Below, piece after piece: positions 51,753 through 63,018 of a stretch of DNA of 64,000 nt; position 1 is the stretch's first letter, and every line of letters starts with the position of its first letter. Under the pieces are notes generated by a model that worked only from the letters and a program-made list of their open reading frames with translations, ran no database searches and had not been told where the DNA came from. Source of the stretch: Pseudomonadota bacterium (GTDB taxonomy: Bacteria; Pseudomonadota; Alphaproteobacteria; Rhizobiales; Devosiaceae); contig JAEWLC010000109.1 of NCBI GenBank assembly GCA_023393475.1, forward strand, positions 36,286-100,285, read 5' to 3'. The position numbers and the translations under genes are program-made.

Positions 51753-53644
51753 AATGCCTGTCCTATGCCGACGTAGATTCCGTAGTCCGCATCGCCAGGC
51801 CGCTTGTTGAGCGGCACGGCGACGTCGAGCCGCAGCGGCCCGAGCCCGGTGTAGTAGCGGAGGCCCGCACCGACCCCGAGCTTCAACTGTTCGAGCCCCG
51901 GCCACTCGTCGGCTGCGACATAGCCGCCGTCGACGAAAGCCACGACCCCGATGTCATTGGTTACCCTGTAGCGCGCCTCGACCGAACCCTCGATCAGATA
52001 GCGCCCGCCGCTGACGGTCCCATCCGGCTGCTCGACGCCGATGCTCTTGTAGCCGTAACCGCGCACCGACCCGCCGCCGCCCGCAAAGAACAGGCGGTCG
52101 GGGGGCGTCTCGTCGATCGGCGGGCCGACCAGCGCACCGATCCTGGCGCGCCCCGCCAGTACAAGCTGGTCGTCGGCAAGCATGCTGAGATAGCCGCGCA
52201 CCTCGGCCGTCGTCCGGAACGCGGCGTTGCCGTAGTAGAACTCGTAGAAGGGCTCCGCCGTCACGTTGACGTAAAACCCTTTGGTCGGATCGGTCGTGCT
52301 ATCGCGTGCGTCCCAGATCAGCCCGCCGGTCAGCCCGGCCAGCGAGAAGTTCCGCTCGCCATAGTCGTCCTCGAACAGCGAGCGCTCGTAGTAGAGCGAG
52401 CCATCGAGCGTGATCTCATCGAGATACTGCGTCATGCCGACCTTGGCCGAAGCCGACGTCTCGGTATAGGCCGGCAGCACGGTGCGCTCCGCGGCGATGG
52501 CCGCGACCAGGTCGTTGTCGGGATTGAGGAAGCCCGGCTTGGTGAAGGTGCCGCCAAAGGCATAGTCGAACTCGGCCGTGTTCACCGGCCAGTTGATGCC
52601 GGCAACCTTGGCGTCGAGCCGCAGCCGCTCCGCCCGGCCGAAGAGGTTCCGCCACAGGTGGAAGCCTTCGATGCCGAGCCCATCGATGGTCGAATAGGTC
52701 GCGCCGACGCCGAAGCGGCGATCCGCCTGCTCCTCGACGATGACGTTGAACGGCAGCATTCCGTCGCTCTCGATCGCCCCCGCCGCCTCGACGCGCATGG
52801 CGCGGAACACATCGAGCCGCGCCAGCCGTCGCTCGGCCTTGGCGATGTCGTCCGGATCGTATTCGTCGCCCGGCCGGAGGCCGGTCATTTGCGCCACGAA
52901 CACCGGATCCATGCGCTGCGTGCCGCTGACATCGATGTTGCCGACATAGGCGCGCCGGCCGGGAACAATGGTGATGTTCACATCCACCGTGTCGGTCGCA
53001 TGGTCGGCGACGACATCGCGCTTGGTCACCGCCGCCTCGGCATAGCCCTGCTGCCGCCAGGCGTTGAGCGCCAGCACTTCTGCCCGCTCGATCACCGTTG
53101 CCCGGGCGACGAGGCCCGAACCGAAGCCGACGCTGGCGGGCGGATCGACCTGATCGCGCGGATCCGAAGTCGGCGGGGCTTCGGGCGCGATGCGGATGCT
53201 GCCGAACCGGAACAAGGGCCCCGAACTCACTCGCAGCAGCACGGTAGCCGGATCGGGCAATGAGGTGTCGGGTGCGAGATTGGCTGCCTCGCGGCCATCG
53301 ACCAGGATGCTGATCGTGCCGCCGAAATAGCCCTGATTGTAGAGCGCGGCGAGGATGCGACGGTAGTCGCCGCGCGCCTTGGCGATGAGCCCGGCCGAGC
53401 CGGATGCCGGCGAGCCCTGGTCCCGGAGCAGCGATGACGAGTTGCGGATTGCCGATTCGACCTCGCCCGTGGCCGACGTCTCGAGCGTGGCGGAATAAGG
53501 CTGCGGATCGCCGATCACCGCGTCGGCGTCGATCTCGCTCTGGTCCTCGAACAGTTTGAAGCCGAAGATATCAAAGGCCGATGCGCCCGTGCCGGATAGC
53601 AGCACGAGGCCGAGCGTGGCCAAAACGAATCTCACCCGCCGCAC
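51749..53644 (-). CDS. tamA: Outer-membrane assembly protein TamA (BamA/Omp85 family)
   Basis: The 631-residue protein has a signal peptide (RFVLATLGLVLLSGTGASA), POTRA domains (about 90-320; SGPLFRFGSIRIAP, VPGRRAYVGNIDVSGTQRM) and a C-terminal 16-strand barrel (about 330-631). The Omp85 loop motif appears as GGGGSVRGYGYKSIG, and the protein ends in GIGQAF with terminal Phe, as usual for barrels. It starts at a GTG. The tamB gene overlaps its stop codon, so the pair is coupled. Confidence 0.92.
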   Translation of the reverse strand: MRRVRFVLATLGLVLLSGTGASAFDIFGFKLFEDQSEIDADAVIGDPQPYSATLETSATGEVESAIRNSSSLLRDQGSPASGSAGLIAKARGDYRRILAALYNQGYFGGTISILVDGREAANLAPDTSLPDPATVLLRVSSGPLFRFGSIRIAPEAPPTSDPRDQVDPPASVGFGSGLVARATVIERAEVLALNAWRQQGYAEAAVTKRDVVADHATDTVDVNITIVPGRRAYVGNIDVSGTQRMDPVFVAQMTGLRPGDEYDPDDIAKAERRLARLDVFRAMRVEAAGAIESDGMLPFNVIVEEQADRRFGVGATYSTIDGLGIEGFHLWRNLFGRAERLRLDAKVAGINWPVNTAEFDYAFGGTFTKPGFLNPDNDLVAAIAAERTVLPAYTETSASAKVGMTQYLDEITLDGSLYYERSLFEDDYGERNFSLAGLTGGLIWDARDSTTDPTKGFYVNVTAEPFYEFYYGNAAFRTTAEVRGYLSMLADDQLVLAGRARIGALVGPPIDETPPDRLFFAGGGGSVRGYGYKSIGVEQPDGTVSGGRYLIEGSVEARYRVTNDIGVVAFVDGGYVAADEWPGLEQLKLGVGAGLRYYTGLGPLRLDVAVPLNKRPGDADYGIYVGIGQAF

Positions 53645-53903
53645 TACCAGCCCGACTACCCCTACTCGGCTGCCGCCTGTCCATCCGCCCGTGGCCGGGC
53701 GTCTGCTTGATGGTCAGGGCGGCGGACCCGCCGCACCCAATTCGTCGTACGCCATAAACCAACCGACAAAGGGTGGCCACTATGGGGCGACAATAGGGCG
53801 CAATGTTCGCGGACCCTGCCTCACTGGCTGCCGACGAACGCGTTATGGCCGCTTCTGCGGCCCCTGAGTATGTTCTGCCACAGGTTAAGATTGAGGGGAC
53901 AAC

Positions 53904-54728
53904 ATGCGCATCGTCGATACGCATCTGCACATGGTCTACATGGACCGCTTCACCTATCCCTGGCTGAACGATGCCGGCGCGCTCAATCGCGACTGGCACG
54001 CCGAGGCCTATTTCGCGGAAGCGGAAAAGCTCGGTATCGAGGCGGCGCTGCATATGGAGGTTGATGTTGCGGAGCCCGAGATGGAGGCGGAAACGCGCTT
54101 CGTCCTTGGCCTCCATCCTCGCATCGTCGGTGCGATTGCCGCCTGCCGACCGGAGAACGCGGATTTCCCTGAGTATCTCGACCGCCTTGCGGCGATCCCG
54201 GGCGTGAAGGGTTTTCGTCGCATCCTCCACACCTCGCCTGACGAGCTCAGCCAGTCGTCGCACTTTGCCGAAAACCTCCGCCTCTTGTCCGGCAAAAGCC
54301 TGCCTTTTGACCTCGGACTTCTGGCGCGCCAGTTGCCCATCGGCCGCGAACTGATCGTCAAGTGCCCCGATACGCAGTTCGTGCTCAACCACTGCGGCGT
54401 GCCAGACGTCGCCGACAAGGCTTTCGACCCCTGGCGCGGGGACATGCGCAGGATCGCCGAGCTGCCCAATGTGGTCGCCAAGATTTCGGGGATCGTCGCC
54501 TACGCCGGACCCGACTGGACGGTGCATGACCTCCGCCCCTTCGTCGAGCACACCATCGAGTGCTTCGGCTGGGACCGCGTCGTCTTCGGCTCGGACTACC
54601 CGGTGCTGACGCTGACCGCCAACCTCACCCGCTGGGTGAAGGCGCTGAAGGAGATCGTCAGCGGCGCCAGCGAGGACGAGCAGGCGAAGCTGTTCCACCG
54701 CAACGCCGAGCGCGTCTACCGCGTCTGA
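53904..54728 (+). CDS. Amidohydrolase-2 family lactonase-like hydrolase (L-fuconolactonase type)
   Basis: The 274-residue protein is a metal-dependent TIM barrel: IVDTHLHMVYMDRFTYPWL with metal-ligand His7 and His9, QFVLNHCGVPD, and the terminal FGSDYPVLTL with the catalytic Asp. The W-L motif after the first strand is typical of L-fuconolactonase/rhamnonolactonase relatives (COG3618). It is likely to open a sugar lactone. The gene precedes the MocA/MaoC/CoA-transferase set in the same direction but is separated by an AT-rich gap of 82 bases with its own promoter-like features, so it may be transcribed separately. Confidence 0.8.
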   Translation: MRIVDTHLHMVYMDRFTYPWLNDAGALNRDWHAEAYFAEAEKLGIEAALHMEVDVAEPEMEAETRFVLGLHPRIVGAIAACRPENADFPEYLDRLAAIPGVKGFRRILHTSPDELSQSSHFAENLRLLSGKSLPFDLGLLARQLPIGRELIVKCPDTQFVLNHCGVPDVADKAFDPWRGDMRRIAELPNVVAKISGIVAYAGPDWTVHDLRPFVEHTIECFGWDRVVFGSDYPVLTLTANLTRWVKALKEIVSGASEDEQAKLFHRNAERVYRV

Positions 54729-54779
54729 TATATCAGCATGGACAGTCTGATCTATATGTGAAAGAAGCATTCATATAAG
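54726..54779 (+). promoter_or_regulatory. AT-rich control region upstream of the MocA/MaoC operon
   Basis: The region contains the perfect palindrome TGATATATCA (54726-54735, including the amidohydrolase stop), a related TGATCTATATGTGA (54748-54761), a TATATG/CATATA pair (54754-54777) and a -10-like TATAAG (54774-54779). The AT content contrasts sharply with the neighbourhood. No good -35 is visible. Confidence 0.4.
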
Positions 54780-54810
54780 AATGACCGCCTGAGCGGTCCG
54801 GGGAGGCGGC

Positions 54811-55871
54811 TTGAGCATCGAGGTATCAGCGCTGCGCCAGAGTTGGCCCCGGCCCGCTGTTCCCCGGCCGATCGTCCTCATCGGTGCCGGCGGCATCGTC
54901 GACGACGCCCATCTGCCGGCCTACCGCCTCGCCGGCTTTCCGGTCGCCGGCCTGTTCGACCTCGACGCCGAACGGGCGCAGGCGGTCGCGACGAAATGGG
55001 GTATCCGGGCCTATCCATCGCTCGACGAAGCCATCGCCACGCCGGAGGCGATCTACGACCTCGCTTTGCCGCCGGGCGCCCATCTCGATGTGCTGCCGAA
55101 GCTGCCCGACGGGGCGACCGTGCTGCTGCAAAAGCCGATGGGGCGCGACCTCGCCGAAGCCACGGCCATCCTGAAGCTATGCCGGGAGAAGCAGCTCAAG
55201 GCCGCCGTCAACTTCCAGCTCCGCTTCTCGCCGATGATGCTGGCGGTAGCGGATGCAGTCGAGCGCGGCTGGCTCGGGCGGCTGATCGATGTCGAGGTGC
55301 ATCTCAACCTCGTGACCCCCTGGCACCTCTTCCCCTTCCTCAAGGGCATGCCGCGCGTCGAGATCGCCGTGCATTCGATCCACTACCTCGACACCATGCG
55401 CGCCATCCTCGGCAATCCGACCGGCGTCCACGCGCGCACGCTCGGGCACCCAGCGACTGAACTCGCCCAGACCCGTACCTCGGCCTTGTTCGACTTCGCG
55501 CCCGACCAGCGCGTCACCTTCTCGATCAACCACAACCACGATTTCTGCCGCCGCTTCCAGGATGCGAGCTTCCGCTTCGAGGGGACCGAGGGCGCCGCCA
55601 TGGTGAAGCTCGGCCTGCTCCTCAACTACCCCGAAGGCGAGCCCGACGAACTCTGGATCACCCGCAAAGGTGAAGACTGGCAGCAGGTGTCGCTCGAGGG
55701 AAAGTGGTTCCCGCACGCCTTCATCGGCACCATGAGCAACCTGCAGCGCTACGCCGCCGGCGAGGACGACCGCCTCGTCACCTCAGTCGAGGACGCCTGG
55801 CACACAATGGCGCTCGCCGAAGCCGCGTTCGAATCCGCCAGCAAGCCCGCAACTCCCGTGAAGACCGCACC

Positions 55872-55875
<4 letters not shown>
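54811..55875 (+). CDS. Gfo/Idh/MocA family oxidoreductase
   Basis: The 354-residue protein has an N-terminal Rossmann fold (IVLIGAGGIVDDAHLPAYRLAG, GLFDLDAERAQAVA) and the catalytic-lysine motif, here VLLQKPMGRDL in place of the common EKP. The substrate domain follows (AVNFQLRFSPMMLAV, HSIHYLDTMRAILG, NHNHDFCRRFQDA). The family oxidises or reduces sugars and derivatives with NAD(P). Start is a TTG with GGGGAGG upstream. It heads a set of five genes joined by stop-start overlaps. Confidence 0.85.
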
Positions 55876-56413
<538 letters not shown>

Positions 56414-56417
<4 letters not shown>

Positions 56418-57562
56418 CCCTCCCGCTGGACGGCATCCTCGTCGTCGACCTCTGCCAGTTTCTCTCCGGACCTTATGCTTCGCTGCGCCTGCAGGACCTC
56501 GGTGCGCGCGTCATCAAGATTGAGCGCCCGGACGGCGGCGACCTTAGCCGCCGGCTCTATCTCAGCGACACCGAGATCGGTGGCGACTCGACGATCTTCC
56601 ACGCCATCAACCGCTCCAAGGAGAGCCTCGCGCTCGATCTCAAGAACCCCGAAGACATCGCCGCATTGAAGAAGCTCCTCGGTCAGGCCGACGTGATGCT
56701 GCAGAACTTCCGCCCCGGCGTGATCGAGCGGCTGGGGCTCGACTACGACAGCGTCAAGGCCATCAACCCCGGCATCGTCTACGCCTCCATAACCGGTTAT
56801 GGCGAGGAGGGTCCGTGGGTGCAGCGCCCCGGCCAGGATCTCCTCGCCCAGGCCCGTTCCGGCGTCATGTGGCTCAACGGCGACCACGACCAGGGCCCGG
56901 TCCCCTTCGGCCTTGCCATCGCCGACATGCTGGCCGGCGCCGCCGTCGCCCAGGGCATCCTCGCCGCCCTCGTCCAGAAGGGCCGCACGGGCAAGGGCGC
57001 CCATGTCGAGACCAGCCTCCTCGAAGCCCTGATCGACTTCCAGTTCGAAGTCCTCACTACTCATCTCAACGACGGCCGGCGAAAGCCGCGGCGCGCCGAT
57101 TTCCGCTCCGCGCACGCCTATCTCTCCGCCCCCTACGGCGTGTACCCCACCGCCGACGGCTGGTTGGCGCTCGCCATGACGCCACTCGGCAAGATCCGCG
57201 ACCTTCTGGAGCTCCCGGCGCTCGACGGCTACGCCGCCGACCCCAGGAGCTGGTTCAGCGCTCGCGACGAGATCAAGCGCATCATCGCCGAGCGCCTTGC
57301 GACGAAACCCACCGCCGAATGGCTCGCCGTCCTCGAGCCCGCCGACATCTGGTGCGCCAAGGTGCTCGAATGGCCCGAACTCATGGAGAGCGACGGCTTC
57401 AGGGCGCTCGACATGCTGCAGACCGTTACGCGCGACGACGGCGTCTCCATCACCACCACCCGCTCGCCGCTCCGCATCGACGGCAAGCGCACCCAGACCC
57501 ACCGCGCTGCCCCGCTGATCGGCGAGCAGAGTGCAAAAATCCGCAAGGAGTTCGACCTGTGA
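56414..57562 (+). CDS. CaiB/BaiF family CoA transferase (class III)
   Basis: The 382-residue enzyme has the class III pattern: LDGILVVDLCQFLSGPYASLRLQDLGARVIKIE, HAINRSKESLALDLKNPED, MLQNFRPGVIERLGLDY, the GYGEEGPWVQRPGQDLLAQARSGVMW segment with the Asp for the acyl-anhydride intermediate, and KGRTGKGAHVETSLLEAL. It moves CoA between carboxylic acids. Together with the two MaoC proteins it suggests processing of a CoA-activated acid. Start overlaps the MaoC stop; the frame extends upstream only as a shadow. Confidence 0.88.
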
Positions 57563-58677
57563 CGACGACCACCCTCAAGGGCATGACCTGGAGCCACCCG
57601 CGTGGCTATGACCCGATGGTGGCCACCGCCAAGGCGTGGGCGGAAAAGACCGGCGTCGTGATCGAGTGGGACAAGCGCAGTCTCCAGGATTTCGAATCCT
57701 TCCCGGTCGAGGAACTGGCCCGCCAGTACGACATGATCGTCATTGACCACCCCCATGTCGGCCAGATCGTTGCCGAAGGTTGTCTCGCGCCTCTCGACGT
57801 GCCCGGGCGGGAAGCCGAACGTGAGGCCCTGGCCGTGGGCTCGGTCGGCCAGTCCTACCCGAGCTACGCCTATGCCGGCCACCAGTGGGCCTTTCCCATC
57901 GACGCCGCGACACAGGTGATGGCGTACCGCTCCGACCTCGTCGAAGCGCCGACGGACTGGGACGGCGTCGTGGCGCGGGCCAAGGCGGGGCAAGTCGTCT
58001 TCCCGCTGCTCGCGCCGCACTCGATGATGAGCTTTTTCACGCTCACCGCCAGCCTTGGCCACCCCTGCGCGGTCGAGCAGGGCCCGTTCGTCGATACCGC
58101 GACGGGCATTCGCGCCATCGAGATGCTGGCCGAGGTTGCCGCGCATATCGAGCCCTCGAACTTCGCCATGGACCCGATCGCCGCCTCCGAAGCCATGGCC
58201 CGCGACGACGCGAAGGTCGCGCTCATGCCGCTCGGCTATGGCTATGTTAGCTATGCAGTCGAGGGCTTCCGCCCGCACCGGCTGACCTTCGCCGATATCC
58301 CGCTACCCGGGGCGAAGGGCTCCGCCCTCGGCGGCACCGGCATCGCCGTTTCGGCTTTCTCGCAGAACAGGCAAGCCGCCATCGACTACGCCTACTGGGT
58401 TGCCTCGGCCGACGTGCAACGCGGCCTCTACGCCACCTCCGGCGGCCAGCCCGGCCATGCCACGGCCTGGGAGGACGATGCCGTCAACGCCGCGGCCGGC
58501 AACTTCTATCGCGACACCCGCCGGACACTCGAAGGCGCCTATGTGCGCCCGCGCCACAACGGCTACATGGCCTTCCAGGACGCCGCTTCGAAGCGCCTCA
58601 ACGCCGGCCTCATCGGTCGCGAGCCGGCATCCGCCATCCTTGCCGATATCGACCGCCTGTTCCGGGAGAGTTTCTGA
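57559..58677 (+). CDS. Solute-binding-protein family 1 homologue without signal peptide
   Basis: The 372-residue protein resembles extracellular solute-binding proteins of sugar ABC transporters. It has LKGMTWSHPRGYDPMVATAKAWAEKTGVVIEWDKRS at the start, YDMIVIDHPHVGQIV, WAFPIDAATQVMAYRSD, and YAYWVASADVQRGLYATSGGQPGH near the end. The N-terminus begins at a GTG overlapping the CoA-transferase stop and goes directly into the mature fold: no signal peptide or lipobox exists, and upstream in-frame sequence lies within the CoA-transferase gene. It should therefore stay in the cytosol. A role as ligand sensor, carrier or enzyme with the neighbouring MaoC/CoA-transferase is possible; none is known to me. 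Confidence 0.78.
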   Translation: MTTTTLKGMTWSHPRGYDPMVATAKAWAEKTGVVIEWDKRSLQDFESFPVEELARQYDMIVIDHPHVGQIVAEGCLAPLDVPGREAEREALAVGSVGQSYPSYAYAGHQWAFPIDAATQVMAYRSDLVEAPTDWDGVVARAKAGQVVFPLLAPHSMMSFFTLTASLGHPCAVEQGPFVDTATGIRAIEMLAEVAAHIEPSNFAMDPIAASEAMARDDAKVALMPLGYGYVSYAVEGFRPHRLTFADIPLPGAKGSALGGTGIAVSAFSQNRQAAIDYAYWVASADVQRGLYATSGGQPGHATAWEDDAVNAAAGNFYRDTRRTLEGAYVRPRHNGYMAFQDAASKRLNAGLIGREPASAILADIDRLFRESF

Positions 58678-59120
58678 TGGAGCGACCGCGCCATTTCGAG
58701 GACTACTTCGTCGGTGGGGTGCGAAAGACCACCGGCCGCACCATCACCGAGACGGACTTCGTCGTCCACGCCGGCCACACGGGGGATTTCTTCCCCCACC
58801 ACATGGACGCCGAGTTCATGAAGGGCAGCGAGTTCGGCCAGCGCATCGCCCACGGCACCATGACCTTCGCCATCGGCATCGGGCTGACCGCGACCGAGAT
58901 CAACCCGCTCGCCTTCAGCTATGGCTACGAGCGCCTGCGCTTCCCGAAGCCCGTGTTCATCGGCGACACCATCCACACCGAGCTGACTATCGGCGCGCTC
59001 GAGGATGACCCCAAGCGTCCCCAATACGGCCGCATCACCGAGGAAGTGCGGGTGATCAACCAGCGCGGCGAGACGGTGCTGGCCTGCCAGCACATTTATC
59101 TGGCGCAGCGGCGGGGTTAG
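58677..59120 (+). CDS. MaoC family dehydratase, second copy
   Basis: The 147-residue protein has a full MaoC hot-dog with the hydratase-2-type catalytic pattern: TETDFVVHAGHTGDFFPHHMDAEFMKGS (Asp and His), then GQRIAHGTMTFAIGIGL and ERLRFPKPVFIGDTIHTELTI. It should be an (R)-specific enoyl-CoA hydratase or related dehydratase. The start overlaps the previous stop (TGATG). It is the last gene of the set; an inverted repeat follows. Confidence 0.87.
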   Translation: MERPRHFEDYFVGGVRKTTGRTITETDFVVHAGHTGDFFPHHMDAEFMKGSEFGQRIAHGTMTFAIGIGLTATEINPLAFSYGYERLRFPKPVFIGDTIHTELTIGALEDDPKRPQYGRITEEVRVINQRGETVLACQHIYLAQRRG

Positions 59121-59142
59121 GTCCGCTCCCTCAGTCGGGGCA

Positions 59143-59165
59143 CCTTCTCCCACAAGGGGAGAAGG
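59143..59165. repeat. Palindromic intergenic element CCTTCTCCC…GGGAGAAGG
   Basis: A nine-base-pair hairpin with a five-base loop lies between two convergent genes. Its CTTCTCC/GGAGAAG core is of the kind dispersed in many copies in Hyphomicrobiales genomes. It may also serve as a terminator. Confidence 0.5.
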
Positions 59166-59187
59166 CGATCACTGCGCTATCGGGTTC

Positions 59188-61074
59188 CTACTCCCGCCCC
59201 AGCAGCGGCGCCGGACCATCGGCGGCCCGGACCCAGGGCGTGTCGTAGCTCGGCGGCCGTACGAAGCGCTTCATCCCGACCGACAGCCGGGCCGTGGCAC
59301 CGGGCGCGAGCCGCACAGTGATCCACCGCCCGTCCACCGGCATCGCCTCGCCGTCGCCGAGCGTCACCGAGGTGAAGTCGTGCTCGCCGAACACTCCGCC
59401 CTGCACCACCACCTCGGCGGCCTCGGAGGCATCCGTGTTCACCAGCGTCAGCGTAGCGCCATCATCGGCCAGCCCATCCACCAGCGCCGCAACACCCTGC
59501 GACAGGCCGGGCCGCTGCGCCATGGAGTCGAAATAGCGGAAGCGGGCGAGTTGCAGGCCACCGTGATAGACATGCATCGGCCCGCCCAGCGTCAGCTGCG
59601 TCAGGCCCTCGATGATCATGGGCGTCAGCATCTGCCACATGTGGATGGTCATCGACTCCCGGAAGTGATCCATCGTCTCGGGGTCGTTGTCGTCCGAGCG
59701 GAAGTTCTCGATCTGCTCGCTGATTTTCCTGAGGTTGGCCTTGAGCACCGCCACGGGATAGTTCGGATCGCCGCCGCGCATGAACCTGAACCACTGCGCC
59801 GTGTTGCCGTTGAAGCCCATGTGCCCGCCGGCCGTCTTCTGGCCATAGCTCGAATAGGCGGGACTGACGCTGTCGAACAGCTCGTGCGCCCAACCGCGTT
59901 CGGCCCGCTCGGCGTCCTCCTCGGCCATCGAGATGTTCCAGAGGTAGACGCCGAACATCGGGTGCGGATGGCGGAAGTCGCGCCAGCCCTCGTCATAGTG
60001 CCGGTTCGGTACCAGCTCGCCCTGCCTGAGGCTCCACAGCATGTCGAGCTGCGAACGGATGAGCCCGAGATGTTTCATCTCGCCGGTAAGGAGCGTGGCG
60101 TTCATGCCGGCGATCGACAGCGGCTCGAGCAGCGACACCGAGCCGTGCGGCCAGCGCCAGCCGTAATAGCCGCCCCACCACTTGCCGTCATTGTACTCGC
60201 CGATCTCGCCGGAGAGCCCGATATTGTCCGGCGTGATGCCGCCGTTGCGGGCGGTGCGCTCTTCCCACGCCGCGAGATAGTCGAGCACCCAGGTCCGGTA
60301 TTTCTCCTCGCCGGTATAGGCATAGGCATGCGTCATCAGCGAGGTGGCGCCGAGGTTGAGCGGCACGTCGCCGCGCGACTGGCGCTCGTTGATGCGTTTG
60401 AGGATTTCCCCGTACACCGCGTCGTCCGACCACGGCGTCTTCATGCCGTAGCGGTCGATGCCCGGCAGGTCCTCGAAGGGCGGCAGGTAGTTGTCCAGGA
60501 TCTCGCGATGCGTCGACCAGTCCTCTTCGGTCTGGTGGTGGCGCGGGCCGCGGCTGCCGTTGATCGGCGAACGGATCAGGCGCTTTTCGACATCGTAGTT
60601 CAGCGCCTCCTTGTCCTCGCCGTTGTAGAAGCCGGCGAAGCGCCGGGTGCGCTGCCGGTCCTTCGGGACGGTCGGATCGGCGAGGCCGAGGAAGTAGAGG
60701 AACAGGTTGCTTTCGCCGTGGTGCATCCAGTCGTAGTACGCATCGTACTCACGGTGGATCTGGCCGTACTCGGTCCACTGCCAGGTGATACCGTCCCAGA
60801 TGGTGCGCGAACGCTTGTAGACCTCTTCGCTGCCGCCGAGCGCGTAGAACAGCGGCATGTTCATGAACCCCTCATAGGGGTCGTCCGAACCATCCATGCC
60901 CGGCCAGCGGTCGCGCCAGATCAGCGTGCCATCGTCGCGGGTGTAGCGGTCGGCGAACTCGATCGCGGCCTTGTCGAGCACGGCAAAGACCTGTCGCTGC
61001 AGCAGCGCCCATTCCGGGATCGGGGCAATGTCGGCCGCCTCGATGAGCGGCAGCTTCGGGGCGGCTTTGAGCAT
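59188..61074 (-). CDS. Uncharacterised protein, possibly six-hairpin (alpha/alpha toroid) carbohydrate-active enzyme
   Basis: I do not recognise this 628-residue protein with confidence. It has no signal peptide and is rich in Trp, Tyr and His. Helical stretches with motifs such as HHGESNLFLYFLGLAD, TSLMTHAYAYTGEEKYRTWVLDYL, WWGGYYGWRWPHGSVS and GHMGFNGNTAQWFRFMRG suggest an alpha/alpha toroid like those of intracellular glycan lyases and unsaturated glycoside hydrolases, followed by a beta-rich C-terminal domain (about 520-628). It is encoded six bases after the ATPase gene of a MalFGK-type transporter, so it probably acts in the cytoplasm on the imported oligosaccharide. Confidence 0.55.
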   Translation of the reverse strand: MLKAAPKLPLIEAADIAPIPEWALLQRQVFAVLDKAAIEFADRYTRDDGTLIWRDRWPGMDGSDDPYEGFMNMPLFYALGGSEEVYKRSRTIWDGITWQWTEYGQIHREYDAYYDWMHHGESNLFLYFLGLADPTVPKDRQRTRRFAGFYNGEDKEALNYDVEKRLIRSPINGSRGPRHHQTEEDWSTHREILDNYLPPFEDLPGIDRYGMKTPWSDDAVYGEILKRINERQSRGDVPLNLGATSLMTHAYAYTGEEKYRTWVLDYLAAWEERTARNGGITPDNIGLSGEIGEYNDGKWWGGYYGWRWPHGSVSLLEPLSIAGMNATLLTGEMKHLGLIRSQLDMLWSLRQGELVPNRHYDEGWRDFRHPHPMFGVYLWNISMAEEDAERAERGWAHELFDSVSPAYSSYGQKTAGGHMGFNGNTAQWFRFMRGGDPNYPVAVLKANLRKISEQIENFRSDDNDPETMDHFRESMTIHMWQMLTPMIIEGLTQLTLGGPMHVYHGGLQLARFRYFDSMAQRPGLSQGVAALVDGLADDGATLTLVNTDASEAAEVVVQGGVFGEHDFTSVTLGDGEAMPVDGRWITVRLAPGATARLSVGMKRFVRPPSYDTPWVRAADGPAPLLGRE

Positions 61075-61079
61075 TTGCT

Positions 61080-62156
<1,077 letters not shown>

Positions 62157-62162
62157 GAGCGC

Positions 62163-63014
62163 TTAACCTTTGACTGCACCGGCGGTGAGGCCGGCGACCA
62201 TCGCGCGCTGCACGATGGCGAACAGCACGATGACGGGAAGAATGGAAATCATGCCGCCGGCCGCCAGCATGCCCCAGGGCAGCTGGAACTCGCCGACCAT
62301 AAGCTGCAGGCCCACCGGCCAGGTGCGCGAGCCCTGGCTCGTGGTCAGCATCAGCGCGAACAGGAACTCGTTCCAGGCGGCGATGGCGACGAACACGCAG
62401 GTAGCGAGCAACCCGTTCCGCGCGATCGGGATCACCACCATGAACATGGCGCCGATGCGGGTGGTGCCGTCGATGCGCGCCGCGCTTTCGAGCTCCTTGG
62501 GCGCCGCGTCGAAGAAGCCCTTCAGCATCCAGACGAACAGCGGCAGCAGGAAGCTCGTGTAGGCAATGGCGAGGCCGAGCGTCGAGTCGAGCAACCCGAC
62601 CTGCTTCATGATGATGAACAGCGGGATGATCATCAGCACCGCCGGGAACATGCGCACGATCAGGTAGCTCAGCATCATCTGCGTCCGCCCCTTGAACTGG
62701 AAACGGCTGAACGCGTAGGCGGCGATCGTTCCGGTGAGGAGGCAGAGCATCACCGTCACCGACGTGACGATCAGGCTGTTGACCACCAGCACGGGGTAGC
62801 CCGACTGGTTCCAGAGCTTGACGTAGTTCTCGAAGGTGATGCGCGGCGGGATGTAGTGCATCGTCTGGGTGACGATGTCCTCCTCGTACTTGAGCGAGGT
62901 GAGGAAGGTCCAGACGATCGGCCCGATGCAAATGACGGCAAGGCCGATCAGCACCACGTAGCTGACGATGTCCCAAAGGAGCTTCGAACCGGAGCGGGTC
63001 TGTTGCTGTGCCAT
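62163..63014 (-). CDS. Carbohydrate ABC transporter permease (MalG type)
   Basis: The 283-residue membrane protein has six helices and the EAA loop, ELESAARIDGTTRIGAMFMVVIPIARNGLLA, that docks on the ATPase. N-terminal WDIVSYVVLIGLAVICIGPIVW is the first helix. It pairs with the MalF-type permease encoded four bases upstream to form the channel. Confidence 0.92.
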   Translation of the reverse strand: MAQQQTRSGSKLLWDIVSYVVLIGLAVICIGPIVWTFLTSLKYEEDIVTQTMHYIPPRITFENYVKLWNQSGYPVLVVNSLIVTSVTVMLCLLTGTIAAYAFSRFQFKGRTQMMLSYLIVRMFPAVLMIIPLFIIMKQVGLLDSTLGLAIAYTSFLLPLFVWMLKGFFDAAPKELESAARIDGTTRIGAMFMVVIPIARNGLLATCVFVAIAAWNEFLFALMLTTSQGSRTWPVGLQLMVGEFQLPWGMLAAGGMISILPVIVLFAIVQRAMVAGLTAGAVKG

Positions 63015-63018
63015 GGCC

